Assembly (NCBI GenBank): GCA_910586645.1
Contig: CAJUIS010000011.1
Span: 1-64,000 of the forward strand
DNA length: 64,000 bases
Direction of reading: 5' to 3'
DNA from: an uncultured Lachnospiraceae bacterium
GTDB taxonomy: Bacteria; Bacillota; Clostridia; Lachnospirales; Lachnospiraceae
Shown here: positions 36,115 through 44,894 of the stretch, piece after piece
How the letters are laid out: every line of letters begins with the position of its first letter
Position numbering within the stretch: the stretch's first letter is position 1
The notes under the pieces: model-generated
What the model saw: the letters and a program-made list of their open reading frames with translations, nothing else
Databases searched by the model: none
What the model was told of the DNA's origin: nothing
Position numbers and translations under genes: made by a program

Positions 36115-36879
36115 ATGAAGATGACGGACAAAGAAAAGTTATGGGCTGCTTATCAGAAAAATCCTTCTGCTGAACTGCGTGAACAGATTATTTTGGAGTA
36201 TGCGCCGTTGGTAAAGGTTGTGGCAGGCAGGCTTAGTATGTATCTTGGTTATAACGTAGAGTATGATGACTTGGTGGGATATGGAATATTTGGCCTGATT
36301 GACGCCATTGATAAGTATGATTTCCGAAAAGATGTAAAATTTGAAACGTATGCAAGCCTCAGGATTCGCGGATCCATTTTGGATCAGATTCGAAAAATGG
36401 ACTGGATTCCAAGAACAGTCAGGCAGAAACAAAAAAAGCTGGAAGAGGCGATAAAACGAATAGAGATGCGAACCGGAAAAAATGCCGGTGAAGAAGATAT
36501 TGCGCTGGAGCTTGGGATTTCGGAAGAAGAACTGACGGTCTGGCAGTCGCAGCTTAAAGTTACAAATATTGTTTCTCTGAATGAATATGTGGAGCAGGGA
36601 AGCGAACCGGTTATGGATGCGCGCGGCAATTCGCATTTTATACAGCCGGAAGATCAGATTCAGGAAGAGGAATTAAAAAAAGTTTTAAAAGACACTCTGG
36701 AATTTTTGACGGAGAAGGAACGAAAAGTAATTGAGCTTTATTATTATGAAGAACTGACGTTAAAAGAAATCAGCAAAGTGCTGGAAGTGACAGAGTCCAG
36801 GATTTCACAGCTCCATACGAAAGCTTTGCTGAAGATGCGAAAGAAAATGGGAAGCTATATGGATATTTTAGTAGACTGA
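36115..36879 (+). CDS. fliA: Flagellar RNA polymerase sigma factor FliA/SigD (sigma-28)
   Basis: A 254-residue sigma factor: region 2 (YDDLVGYGIFGLIDAIDKYD, then FETYASLRIRGSILD), region 3 (LEEAIKRIE..., IALELGISEEEL) and region 4 (LTEKERKVIELYYYEELTLKEI, VTESRISQLHTKAL). It directs late flagellar and chemotaxis genes. GGAGG lies before the ATG. No anti-sigma FlgM gene is in the window. Position near the operon end matches B. subtilis sigD. Confidence 0.97.
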   Translation: MKMTDKEKLWAAYQKNPSAELREQIILEYAPLVKVVAGRLSMYLGYNVEYDDLVGYGIFGLIDAIDKYDFRKDVKFETYASLRIRGSILDQIRKMDWIPRTVRQKQKKLEEAIKRIEMRTGKNAGEEDIALELGISEEELTVWQSQLKVTNIVSLNEYVEQGSEPVMDARGNSHFIQPEDQIQEEELKKVLKDTLEFLTEKERKVIELYYYEELTLKEISKVLEVTESRISQLHTKALLKMRKKMGSYMDILVD

Positions 36880-36890
36880 TGGGGGATAAT

Positions 36891-38489
36891 ATGGAAAACA
36901 GAAACAGCTACTTTAAGCCGGTAATTGAAAATGACGCTTTTTATCTTGAATTTTTTCCGGCTATGGAAGGTGGAAAAAATCTGGATGTAAAAGAGGTGAT
37001 TTCCTACCTTTCCAATCAGGGATACTTTGACTATGATATGAGAAGCCTGAATCAGGCAGTGACGGTAAGCGAACCGGAGAAAGTATATGTGGGCAGGAGC
37101 AAAGGGCGGACGATCAATGAGATAATTGACGTCTCACTGTCTTTGGACAATATGCTGGTTCGATGCAGATTTTACCCTGCTTCAGACGGAGGGCGGGAAA
37201 TTACCAGAGAAGACATTGAGGATGCTTTGAAACATGAGAAGGTTGTTTATGGCGTGGATGAAAATATGATAAACAGCCTTTTGCAGGCCAGAGAGTATTG
37301 TACGGAATATCTGATTGGCAAGGGAAAACCGCCCACGCTTGGGAAAGATGCAAAAATTGAATATTATTTTTCCACGCATAAGAGTTTAAAGCCAAAACAC
37401 AATGAAGACGGTTCCGTAAATTATCACGATTTGAACATTATCAGCAAAGTTGAAAAAGATCAGCTAATCGCGCGGATGATTCCTTCTGTGCCAGGGGAAT
37501 CGGGATGGGATGTGCTTGGCGGAGAGCTCAGGCCAAGAGACGTACAGAATGTAAAATTTTCATATGCCAACAATATCCGTGTGTCTGAGGACGGAATGCA
37601 GCTTTATTCCGAGGTGACAGGGCATGCGTCGCTGGTACAGGGAAAAATTTTTGTATCCGGCGTTTATGAAGTTCCGGCCGACGTGGACAATTCCATTGGA
37701 GATATCAATTATCCAGGCAACGTCTATGTAAAAGGCAATGTCAAAAGCGGGTTTATCATTCATGCAAACGGCGATATTATTGTGGATGGCGTCGTGGAAG
37801 GAGCGCAGCTTTACGCGGGCGGCCAGATTATTTTAAAGCGCGGGATTCATGGCATGGGCAAGGGGCTGCTTTCGGCAAAGAGCAATGTCGTTACAAAATT
37901 TATTGAAGGGGCAACCGTAAAATCCGCCGGTTATGTGGAGACAGAATCAATTATCCAGAGCGATGTTTCCGCCAATACCGAAGTGATTGTCAGCGGCGGC
38001 AAAGGCCTGATCCGCGGCGGGAACGTCAGGGTAGGCAAGAAGGTGGCTGCCCGTGTAATCGGATCGACAATGGGAATCGCCACGCATATAGAGGTTGGAG
38101 TGGAGCCGAAGAAGCTGGAGCGGTACAATAAGCTTCAGCAGGAGGCAAAAGATATCGGAAAGAAAATAGAAATGATTCGTCCGATTCTGTTGAATTACAG
38201 TGAAAAATTAAAAGCAGGCGTTGTAATTCCTCCGGAAAAGGTTCATTACATGAAAACACAGGTGCTTGCGCTAAAGACGCTTCAGAAGCAGTTTGCTCCA
38301 ATCAATGAAGAAGTCAACCGCCTGCGGATGGAATTTATCGAGGCGGGAAGGGCGAAAGTCGAGGTGCAGGATGTGATTTATCCCGGAGTTACGATTAAGA
38401 TTTCGGAATTGACGCTGACGACAAAGCGTGAGCGACAGTATTGTCAGTTTGTCAAAGAGAATGGTGAGATTAAGGTAAAGAATCTGTAA
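36891..38489 (+). CDS. FapA/DUF342 polymer-forming protein
   Basis: A 532-residue protein of the DUF342/FapA family: a non-conserved N-terminal part (~1-155), a conserved beta-helix core with AYYF-like start and repeated short strands (GNVYVKGNVKSGFIIHANGD near 280, ESIIQSDVSANTEVIVSGGKG near 355), and a C-terminal coiled coil (~400-490). ATG 36891 follows GGGGGAT; ATG 36879 overlaps the fliA stop but lacks a ribosome site. Family members occur in flagellar and envelope loci; the biochemical role is not settled. Confidence 0.85.
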   Translation: MENRNSYFKPVIENDAFYLEFFPAMEGGKNLDVKEVISYLSNQGYFDYDMRSLNQAVTVSEPEKVYVGRSKGRTINEIIDVSLSLDNMLVRCRFYPASDGGREITREDIEDALKHEKVVYGVDENMINSLLQAREYCTEYLIGKGKPPTLGKDAKIEYYFSTHKSLKPKHNEDGSVNYHDLNIISKVEKDQLIARMIPSVPGESGWDVLGGELRPRDVQNVKFSYANNIRVSEDGMQLYSEVTGHASLVQGKIFVSGVYEVPADVDNSIGDINYPGNVYVKGNVKSGFIIHANGDIIVDGVVEGAQLYAGGQIILKRGIHGMGKGLLSAKSNVVTKFIEGATVKSAGYVETESIIQSDVSANTEVIVSGGKGLIRGGNVRVGKKVAARVIGSTMGIATHIEVGVEPKKLERYNKLQQEAKDIGKKIEMIRPILLNYSEKLKAGVVIPPEKVHYMKTQVLALKTLQKQFAPINEEVNRLRMEFIEAGRAKVEVQDVIYPGVTIKISELTLTTKRERQYCQFVKENGEIKVKNL

Positions 38490-38512
38490 AAGAAGCAGTA
38501 TGAGGTGATAAT

Positions 38513-38830
38513 ATGGCAGTTGGACCGGTAACATTAAACGGCGTTATTCCAAGATCACAGGATATCAGCACAATCAAGCATCAGGAAGACAATAAGCCGG
38601 TTGTGGAGCAGCACAATATCCAGACAACCATGAAAACGCAGGGAGAGCGTCAGTTAAAGCAGGTCAATCACAAAGATGACGCAAAAGATCACAAAAAGAA
38701 ATATGACGCAAAAGAAAAGGGCAGCAATGAATACAGAGGCCAAAAAGGAAAGAAGAAAAAACCAGAAAAGCAGGATGAGAAAAAGCCGGATGTGCGGCAG
38801 CAGTTCAGCGGCTTTGATATGAAGATTTAG
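38513..38830 (+). CDS. Small basic disordered protein of the fla operon
   Basis: A 105-residue protein, unassigned. Residues 1-12 (MAVGPVTLNGVI) and the C-terminus (QQFSGFDMKI) look conserved-like and hydrophobic. The middle (~residues 45-92) is extremely rich in Lys, Asp, Gln and Glu and is probably disordered. GAGGTG precedes the ATG. Located between the fapA-like and DUF6115-like genes with short spacers. The compact termini with a charged linker suggest an adaptor or export-linked peptide; this is inference. Confidence 0.7.
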   Translation: MAVGPVTLNGVIPRSQDISTIKHQEDNKPVVEQHNIQTTMKTQGERQLKQVNHKDDAKDHKKKYDAKEKGSNEYRGQKGKKKKPEKQDEKKPDVRQQFSGFDMKI

Positions 38831-38846
38831 AGGAGAACGGAAAATT

Positions 38847-39530
38847 ATGACAGGAGTGGAAATTCTGTTGCTGGTAATTGGCGTAGTGTTTTTTATTGCC
38901 AGTTTCTTTATAACGGAAAAACTGGGCCCCGGAGAACTGAATAAAATCGGAGAGCTGAGCAACGAAGAAATCAAAAAAGTCATAGAACGAGAGCTTTTAA
39001 AAGCGACTTCTGTGATTGAAGACAAAGTCGGGGAAAAGACGGAGGATGCTTTTCTTCGGACGGAACGTTCCATGGAACGGGAATGTAATGAGAAGATCAG
39101 GGAAATCAGCGAATATTCCGATACGGTCATAGAGTCTATGAACAAGACGCATAATGAGATTATGTTTCTTTACAGTATGCTGAATGACAAGCATGTTGAG
39201 CTGACAGATTTTTCATCCAGGCTTCAGGGGCTTGCCAGTGATTTAAAAAAGCAGGATGAAGAAATTACAGATCATTTGAACAGACAGGCTGTTTTTGAGG
39301 AGAGAAAAGAAGAGCAGATTTCTTTGGTAAGGGAAGAAAAGAAAGAGGAAGCGTTCTTTCCGGAAGAGAACGATGCAAACATGGATTTTGGAGATGTCAG
39401 ACATAATGACGCAATTCTTGCCTTACATAAAAACGGAAAAACGGCAATTGACATTGCAAGGGAGCTTGGGCTTGGTCTGGGTGAAGTCCAACTGGTAATC
39501 GGACTGTATGAAGGGAAGAAAAAGAAGTGA
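38847..39530 (+). CDS. DUF6115-like membrane protein with C-terminal HTH (SwrB position)
   Basis: A 227-residue protein: one N-terminal membrane helix (~residues 4-22), a long charged coiled coil (~35-150) and a C-terminal helix-turn-helix-like segment (ILALHKNGKTAIDIARELGLG, then LGEVQLVIGLYEG). The architecture and position after the flagellar sigma gene parallel SwrB of B. subtilis, which activates the export gate, but sequence similarity cannot be judged here. Its end overlaps the next gene by four bases. Confidence 0.75.
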   Translation: MTGVEILLLVIGVVFFIASFFITEKLGPGELNKIGELSNEEIKKVIERELLKATSVIEDKVGEKTEDAFLRTERSMERECNEKIREISEYSDTVIESMNKTHNEIMFLYSMLNDKHVELTDFSSRLQGLASDLKKQDEEITDHLNRQAVFEERKEEQISLVREEKKEEAFFPEENDANMDFGDVRHNDAILALHKNGKTAIDIARELGLGLGEVQLVIGLYEGKKKK

Positions 39531-40081
39531 AACTGAAATATTATCTGAGAGGAATCGGAATAGGGGTATTCGTTACAACCGTTATTTTTATGATTTCCAT
39601 TTCTCTGCATAAAAATGAGAATACGGACGCTTCCAAAGAGAATTCCATGACGGTGGAAGCTCTTGAAAACAGCACGCAGAATTCACAGGCGCCTGAAGAT
39701 GTGAAAAAAGATAGAAAGCCAAAAGAGGAGAGCGTTCTGACAAAGCAGGAGCCGGAAGTTCAAAATAAACCCAAAGAGACGGAAAAAACGGAAGAAGAGG
39801 GCTTAAAAGAAGTGAAAGAGCAGCCGAAGGAGAACAAGGAAACAGAGCTGGAAGAAGAGCCGGAAGATAAAGTGCGTTTTGAAGTCAGCAACGGAGAGTT
39901 TTCCGATACGGTCAGCAGGAAACTGGAAGCGGCGGGCCTGATTGACGATGCGGCGTCATTTAACCGGTTTTTGGTAGAGAAAGATTATGATGATTCGATC
40001 CTTCCCGGAACATACGACATACCGAAAGATGCAACGTATGATGAGATTGCCGCTTTGCTGACGCTGCGGGCAAGATATTAG
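39527..40081 (+). CDS. Short YceG/MltG-like membrane protein without catalytic domain
   Basis: A 184-residue protein with an N-terminal membrane helix (~residues 6-26), a Glu/Lys/Pro-rich linker (~30-120) and a C-terminal domain (FEVSNGEFSDTVSRKLEAAGL, ILPGTYDIPKDATYDEIAALL). That domain resembles the LysM-like N-terminal part of MltG/YceG endolytic transglycosylases. The transglycosylase domain itself is absent. GTG start overlaps the previous stop. It is the last gene of the fla/che cluster; it may bind peptidoglycan near the basal body, which is inference. Confidence 0.7.
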   Translation: MKLKYYLRGIGIGVFVTTVIFMISISLHKNENTDASKENSMTVEALENSTQNSQAPEDVKKDRKPKEESVLTKQEPEVQNKPKETEKTEEEGLKEVKEQPKENKETELEEEPEDKVRFEVSNGEFSDTVSRKLEAAGLIDDAASFNRFLVEKDYDDSILPGTYDIPKDATYDEIAALLTLRARY

Positions 40082-40133
40082 CGGCCGCCGTGAAAATCAA
40101 ACGGATATCAGATCAAAAAATCAGTAAAAATAC

Positions 40134-40162
40134 TTGCAGGCAGAACAGGCTTGTGATATAAT
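40134..40162 (+). promoter_or_regulatory. Sigma-A-type promoter of rplS
   Basis: TTGCAG (40134-40139), a 17-base spacer carrying an extended TGTGA, and a perfect TATAAT (40157-40162) lie 80 bases before rplS. This is one of the best promoter matches in the window. No clear terminator separates it from the fla operon. Confidence 0.8.
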
Positions 40163-40168
40163 CTGATA

Positions 40169-40242
40169 GTTGTGTAAAGTATGCGATGGTCCTCTGTTAC
40201 AAAAGCGTATTAAGAACATCGGACAAATCAGGAGGAAATGAA
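40169..40242 (+). ncRNA. Possible L19 ribosomal protein leader
   Basis: The ~74-base 5' leader of rplS contains complementary segments (GATG at 40183-40186 with CATC at 40217-40220) around a C/T-rich centre and ends in AGGAGG. Firmicutes rplS genes often carry an autoregulatory L19 leader. The call rests on position and a modest fold; a covariance-model search would decide it. Confidence 0.35.
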
Positions 40243-40596
40243 ATGAATGCATTTGAGATTATCAGAGGTATTGAGGCAGAGCAGTTAAAGCCGGAACCGC
40301 CTCAGTTCCGCGTAGGGGATACCGTAAAGGTATACGGAAAGATCAAAGAGGGAAACCGTGAGAGAATTCAGGTGTTCGAAGGCATTGTTTTGAAGAAACA
40401 GGGCGGAAGCAGCCGCGAGACTTTTACAGTCCGTAAGTTTTCAAACGGTGTCGGCGTGGAAAAGACATGGCCGTTACACTCTCCGAACGTTGAGAAAGTG
40501 GAAGTTGTCCGTTACGGTAAAGTAAGAAGGGCGAAACTGAACTACTTAAGAGGACGCACCGGAAAGTCTGCAAAGGTAAAAGAATTAGTAAGATAA
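40243..40596 (+). CDS. rplS: 50S ribosomal protein L19
   Basis: A 117-residue L19 (FRVGDTVKVYGKIKEGNRERIQVFEG, then VEKTWPLHSPNVEKVEV and RGRTGKSAKVKE in separate stretches). It stabilises the 30S-50S interface. The ATG at 40243 has AGGAGG eight bases upstream and gives the usual length; an upstream in-frame ATG does not. It leads the lepB-rbgA-rnhB block as in other Firmicutes. Confidence 0.98.
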   Translation: MNAFEIIRGIEAEQLKPEPPQFRVGDTVKVYGKIKEGNRERIQVFEGIVLKKQGGSSRETFTVRKFSNGVGVEKTWPLHSPNVEKVEVVRYGKVRRAKLNYLRGRTGKSAKVKELVR

Positions 40597-40604
40597 AGCA
40601 AAAG

Positions 40605-40651
40605 GCAGCCGTATCCTGTTTTGGAGAAATCCAGACAGATGCGGCTGTTTT
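40605..40651 (+). terminator. Hairpin between rplS and lepB
   Basis: CAGCCGTATC pairs with GATGCGGCTG across a loop that itself pairs CTG/CAG, followed by a short TTTT. It may partly terminate rplS transcription and so lower expression of lepB and downstream genes relative to the abundant L19. Confidence 0.6.
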
Positions 40652-40668
40652 GGCAAAGAAGAGGACAT

Positions 40669-41250
40669 ATGAGGAAAAAAAGAGGATTACATTTTGGGCG
40701 GGAAAAAAAGAAAGTCAATATACCGGTTTTAAAAGAGGTCATCCTGTGGGGAGCTGAGATTGTAATCGTGCTGGCGATGGCGTTTGTATTTGTAAGTTAC
40801 ATTGCACAGCGTACCAGCGTAGTGGGACAGTCTATGTCTCCTACTTTAGAGAGCAGGCAGGAAATTTTGATCAACCGTTTTATTTATTCGATTTCAGATC
40901 CAAAGCCAAACGACGTAATTGTGTTTCTTCCAAACGGAAATGAAAAGTCGCACTATTATGTGAAACGGGTTATCGGAGTGCCAAACGACACGGTTCAGAT
41001 CAAAGACGGGGCAGTTTATGTCAATGGAGAGCTGTTTGAAGAAGCTGTGGAAACGGCTGCGATTTTGGACGCAGAGCTGGCTTCGGAAGAAATTAAGCTG
41101 GGAGAAGACGAATATTTTGTCTTGGGAGACAACCGCAATAACAGCGAAGACAGCAGATATGCAAATATCGGAAATGTAAAAAAAGAGTATATTATAGGAA
41201 AAGCCTGGTTTATTGTGTCTCCGTTCCGGGACTTTGGCTTTTTGGATTAA
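40669..41250 (+). CDS. lepB: Type I signal peptidase
   Basis: A 193-residue SPase I with one N-terminal membrane anchor (~residues 24-45), catalytic Ser55 in GQSMSPTL, Lys99 in YYVKRVIG and the box E motif LGDNRNNSEDSRY. It cuts signal peptides of secreted proteins on the outer membrane face. The ATG at 40669 follows AAGAGGA; an upstream TTG at 40621 lies inside the hairpin and is unlikely. Confidence 0.95.
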   Translation: MRKKRGLHFGREKKKVNIPVLKEVILWGAEIVIVLAMAFVFVSYIAQRTSVVGQSMSPTLESRQEILINRFIYSISDPKPNDVIVFLPNGNEKSHYYVKRVIGVPNDTVQIKDGAVYVNGELFEEAVETAAILDAELASEEIKLGEDEYFVLGDNRNNSEDSRYANIGNVKKEYIIGKAWFIVSPFRDFGFLD

Positions 41251-41266
41251 AAGACAGGAGAAAAAT

Positions 41267-42115
41267 ATGCAGTTTCAATGGTATCCGGGGCATATGACAA
41301 AGGCAAAGCGTCAGATGCAGGAAGATATAAAGTTAATAGATTTGATTATTGAATTGGTGGATGCAAGGATTCCGTTTTCGAGCAGGAATCCGGATATAGA
41401 TGAGCTGGGAAAGAATAAGGCGCGTTTGATTTTAATGAATAAAGCGGATTTGGCGGATCCGAAAAAGACAGAAGCCTGGAGCGGATATTTTAAGGAAAAA
41501 GGCTGTTTTACAGTATGCGTGGATGCCAGGAGCAAAAAGGGAATGAAACTGATTCAGAATGAAATCATGGCGGCCTGCAAAGAAAAGATTGAGCGGGACA
41601 GAAAACGTGGGATTAAAAACCGTCCGGTGCGCGCTATGGTAGTGGGGATTCCAAATGTGGGAAAGTCTACGTTTATCAATACGTATGCCGGGCGCGCCTG
41701 CGCCAAAACCGGGAATAAGCCGGGAGTTACCAAAGGCAAGCAGTGGATCCGCCTGAACAAAAACGTGGAGCTTTTGGACACGCCCGGAATTTTATGGCCG
41801 AAATTTGAAGATCAGAAGGTTGGGCTTCATCTTGCATTGATTGGTTCCATCAAAGACGACATTTTAAATACGGAAGAACTGGCGGAGACGCTTTTAAATC
41901 TCCTGATGAGCAGTTATCCGGGAGTGATTGCGGAGCGGTACGGCGTAAAAGAAGAGGAGACGGCGGCCGGGATTCTGGAAATGGTTGCAAAGGCCAGAGG
42001 CTGTCTGAAGAAGGGCGATGAGCTGGATTATGGCAAAGCGGCGTCGCTTGTCATTGACGAATTCAGAAGCGGAACCATCGGCAGATTTACGATAGAAGAT
42101 CCAAAAGACAGGTGA
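41267..42115 (+). CDS. rbgA: Ribosome biogenesis GTPase RbgA (YlqF)
   Basis: A 282-residue circularly permuted GTPase for late 50S assembly. G4 NKADL (near residue 60) precedes G1 GIPNVGKST (near 127) and G3 DTPGILWP. The N-terminal WYPGHMTKAKR motif is typical. ATG 41267 with AGGAG upstream. The rplS-lepB-rbgA-rnhB order is conserved in Firmicutes. Confidence 0.96.
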   Translation: MQFQWYPGHMTKAKRQMQEDIKLIDLIIELVDARIPFSSRNPDIDELGKNKARLILMNKADLADPKKTEAWSGYFKEKGCFTVCVDARSKKGMKLIQNEIMAACKEKIERDRKRGIKNRPVRAMVVGIPNVGKSTFINTYAGRACAKTGNKPGVTKGKQWIRLNKNVELLDTPGILWPKFEDQKVGLHLALIGSIKDDILNTEELAETLLNLLMSSYPGVIAERYGVKEEETAAGILEMVAKARGCLKKGDELDYGKAASLVIDEFRSGTIGRFTIEDPKDR

Positions 42116-42119
42116 TTTT

Positions 42120-42782
42120 ATGGAAAAGGCAAAGAAGAGCAAAGAAGAGAAGCTTGCGGCGGAAAAAGAGCGGGTGGAAGCGCTGAAAGCATACGAAAAA
42201 GAATATGCTGTTTTTGGCGCAGTCTGTGGAATTGACGAAGTGGGAAGAGGGCCTTTGGCCGGGCCTGTGGTCGCAGGAGCCGTCATTTTGCCGCCGGACT
42301 GTACGATTTTGTATATCAACGATTCCAAGAAGATTTCCGAGAAAAAAAGAGAAGAGCTTTATCCTGTCATTATGGAGCAGGCGGTGTCTGTTGGAATTGG
42401 AATGGTATCGCCGCAGAGGATTGACGAAATTAATATTCTGCAGGCAACTTATGAAGCCATGCGGGAAGCTATTCATAATTTGAGCGTAACGCCCGATATA
42501 TTATTAAATGATGCGGTGACGATTCCGGATGTTTCCATCCGGCAGGTTCCGATTGTTAAGGGCGATACAAAGAGCATTTCCATTGCGGCGGCAAGCATTG
42601 TCGCAAAAGTTACAAGGGACAGACTGATGAAAGAGTACGACGTCATTCTGCCGGAATATGCTTTTGCCTCCAACAAAGGCTATGGTACGGCTGCTCATAT
42701 TGCAGCCTTAAAAGAGTATGGACCCTCCCCGATTCACCGCAGGACATTTATTCAGAGAATCGTACAAAGCGGGATGGAGTGA
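42120..42782 (+). CDS. rnhB: Ribonuclease HII
   Basis: A 220-residue RNase HII cutting RNA in RNA-DNA hybrids and single misincorporated ribonucleotides. The catalytic acidic pair is in GIDEVGRGPLAGPVVAGA (near residue 38), with further acidic residues in LLNDAVTIP and the conserved PEYAFASNKGYGTAAH segment. A Lys/Glu-rich N-terminal extension of ~30 residues precedes the core. It starts four bases after rbgA. Confidence 0.96.
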   Translation: MEKAKKSKEEKLAAEKERVEALKAYEKEYAVFGAVCGIDEVGRGPLAGPVVAGAVILPPDCTILYINDSKKISEKKREELYPVIMEQAVSVGIGMVSPQRIDEINILQATYEAMREAIHNLSVTPDILLNDAVTIPDVSIRQVPIVKGDTKSISIAAASIVAKVTRDRLMKEYDVILPEYAFASNKGYGTAAHIAALKEYGPSPIHRRTFIQRIVQSGME

Positions 42783-42787
42783 AGGCA

Positions 42788-44593
42788 ATGCAGATTTCGG
42801 ATATGCTGAACCAGTACAACAGAAACATTTCAAACGGAACAGAGATTTCCGGCGGAACGCAGGGAATCCGGCAGGTTATGTCATCCCTTCAAAATATGCC
42901 TGTTGGGAATGTATTTGAAGGCAGTGTCAATCATATGGAAAACGGAGTCGTTACGCTTGGGCTGCCGGACGGAAAGACGATTCAGGCAAAACTGGATTCC
43001 GGCGTATCTGTTCGAGTGGGAGAATCCATGTTTTTTCAGGTGCGTTCCAACAACGGGGCGCAGATCGCAATTCGTCCTTTTTCAAATGGAACCGGCGCAA
43101 ACCCTACGCTTTTGAATGCATTAAAGGCTGCGAACCTGCCCGTCAATGGAAAGACGGTTACTATGGTGAATGCCATGATGGAGCAGGCTATGTCGATTGA
43201 TAAACAGAGCCTTTTGCATATGGCAAAGCTTGTACTGGGGAATGACGGAATGGACGCTGCGTCCATTGTCCAGATGGCGAAGCTTGGCATTCCGATAACG
43301 GAAGAAATGGCGGCGCAGTTTGAAAATTATAAATTCGACCAGTATGCAATTTTAGATCAGTTGGAAGCCGTTTTAGAGATGTTGCCGGAGAACCTTTCCG
43401 GCAAAGGGATGGGAGAAGAGAAGTTTTTAGAGTTCAACCAAAAAATGCTTGAGCTTTTTTTGGGGGAAGAAGCGGCAGGAGACGGGGGGAGCGTAAAAGT
43501 CCTTCCAGAGGTTTCTGTGGAGGATGGGAAAGTTGTGGCGAATCTGCCGGAACAGGCCGAAGGACAGCCGCAGGAAGCGGCAGATGCAAAAACGGCGGTT
43601 TTAAAGCCGGATTTGGCTTTGGCAGAGGAGACGCTGGCGGAGCTGGAGAGTCCGGAGAAATCAGGGAGCAGCGTTTCGGAAAAGACGGCGGAAACGGCTT
43701 CTGTCCGTGACGGAAACGCACCGGAAAATTCACAGAATGCAGCGAAGCCGCAGGCGGAAATGATGAAAAGCTTTTTAAGCGGAGGGGAACTTTCGCAGCT
43801 TGCAAAGCAGATGACGGATATTTTGAAGTTGTCTGCAAATCCGGAGTTGTTTCAGAAGGGGATTTTAAACGGAGACGTTACGTCAAAAGAGCTGATGCAG
43901 TTGTTGAGCGAAGCGTTTTTATCCCAGGATCCTGATGTAAAGAAAGCGCTTGGCGGGCTGGCGTCTTCAAAAGCATACCGCGCTCTGGTTCGCAATATGA
44001 TAGAGCGGCAGTGGTTTTTAAAGCCGGAAGAACTGAAAACGGAGCATAAAGTCAGTGAATTGTATGAACGGATGGATCGCCAGCTTGGCCAGATGGAGAA
44101 AATTTTAAAAGCGTTTGGCCAAAATGCGCCGCAGCTTTCGGAAACAGCGTCTGCGGTACGGAGCAATATACAGTTTATGAATCAGTTGAACCAGGTGTAT
44201 GCCTATGTGCAGATTCCGTTAAAGCTGGCGGGCCAGAACGCGCAAAGCGAGCTGTACGTTTATGCGGATAAACGGAAGAAGCAGGAAAAAGACGGGGAAC
44301 TGACGGCATTTCTGCATCTGGATTTGGATCACCTCGGGGCTACGGATGTCTCTATAAAACTTGCGCAGAAAAAAGTCGCCACAAATTTTTATCTGGCAGA
44401 CGACGCTTCGTATCAGATTATATTGGAACATATGCATATTCTGGAAAAAAGGCTTGAGGAAAAGGGATATAATGTCAGGATACAGGTGACGAATCAGGAA
44501 GAAAAAGCAAATTTCGTGGAGGAACTTTTAAAAAAGGGGACGCCTTCCGCCGGCGGAATGGTGCACAGGTATTCTTTTGATGTCAGGGCGTGA
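42788..44593 (+). CDS. FliK-like protein YlqG
   Basis: A 601-residue protein in the ylqG slot between rnhB and ylqH. The C-terminus (~residues 470-590: AYVQIPLKLAGQ, ELYVYADKRKK, LHLDLDHLGATDVSIKLAQ, YNVRIQVTN) resembles the Flg_hook domain of FliK. The middle is Ala/Glu/Pro-rich and variable. ATG 42788 with GGAGTGAAGG upstream. It may be a second length-control or export-specificity factor; no experiment-based role is known to me. Confidence 0.8.
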   Translation: MQISDMLNQYNRNISNGTEISGGTQGIRQVMSSLQNMPVGNVFEGSVNHMENGVVTLGLPDGKTIQAKLDSGVSVRVGESMFFQVRSNNGAQIAIRPFSNGTGANPTLLNALKAANLPVNGKTVTMVNAMMEQAMSIDKQSLLHMAKLVLGNDGMDAASIVQMAKLGIPITEEMAAQFENYKFDQYAILDQLEAVLEMLPENLSGKGMGEEKFLEFNQKMLELFLGEEAAGDGGSVKVLPEVSVEDGKVVANLPEQAEGQPQEAADAKTAVLKPDLALAEETLAELESPEKSGSSVSEKTAETASVRDGNAPENSQNAAKPQAEMMKSFLSGGELSQLAKQMTDILKLSANPELFQKGILNGDVTSKELMQLLSEAFLSQDPDVKKALGGLASSKAYRALVRNMIERQWFLKPEELKTEHKVSELYERMDRQLGQMEKILKAFGQNAPQLSETASAVRSNIQFMNQLNQVYAYVQIPLKLAGQNAQSELYVYADKRKKQEKDGELTAFLHLDLDHLGATDVSIKLAQKKVATNFYLADDASYQIILEHMHILEKRLEEKGYNVRIQVTNQEEKANFVEELLKKGTPSAGGMVHRYSFDVRA

Positions 44594-44597
44594 GAAG

Positions 44598-44885
44598 ATG
44601 GAGAGAACGGGAAAAGACAGGAAGATAAAAACTGCCGTTGCGCTTGCCTATGAAGCGGGAGATTTGGCGCCAAAAATTCTTGCTACGGGAAAAGGCGAGC
44701 TGGCCGAGAAGATTATTGAAAAGGGAAAAGCGGAAAATGTCCCGCTGTATAAAGACAATAAACTGGCGAATACGCTGTCAAAGCTTGAAATTGGGGATAC
44801 AATACCGCCGGAGCTGTATGACGTTGTAGCGGAGATTCTGGTATTTGTAGACGATATGGACAGACTGCGCTCCAAGATAAAATAA
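44598..44885 (+). CDS. FlhB C-terminal-like protein (FlhX/YlqH)
   Basis: A 95-residue homologue of the cytoplasmic domain of FlhB. It has KTAVALAYEAGDLAPKILATG in place of NPTHLAVALKY..., so the NPTH autocleavage site is absent, and then VPLYKDNKLANTL and EIGDTIPPELYDVVAEIL, which match FlhB strongly. Such FlhX proteins can replace the cleaved FlhB C-terminus. ATG 44598 preferred; an ATG at 44577 overlaps ylqG. Confidence 0.85.
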   Translation: MERTGKDRKIKTAVALAYEAGDLAPKILATGKGELAEKIIEKGKAENVPLYKDNKLANTLSKLEIGDTIPPELYDVVAEILVFVDDMDRLRSKIK

Positions 44886-44894
44886 AAGGATTTT

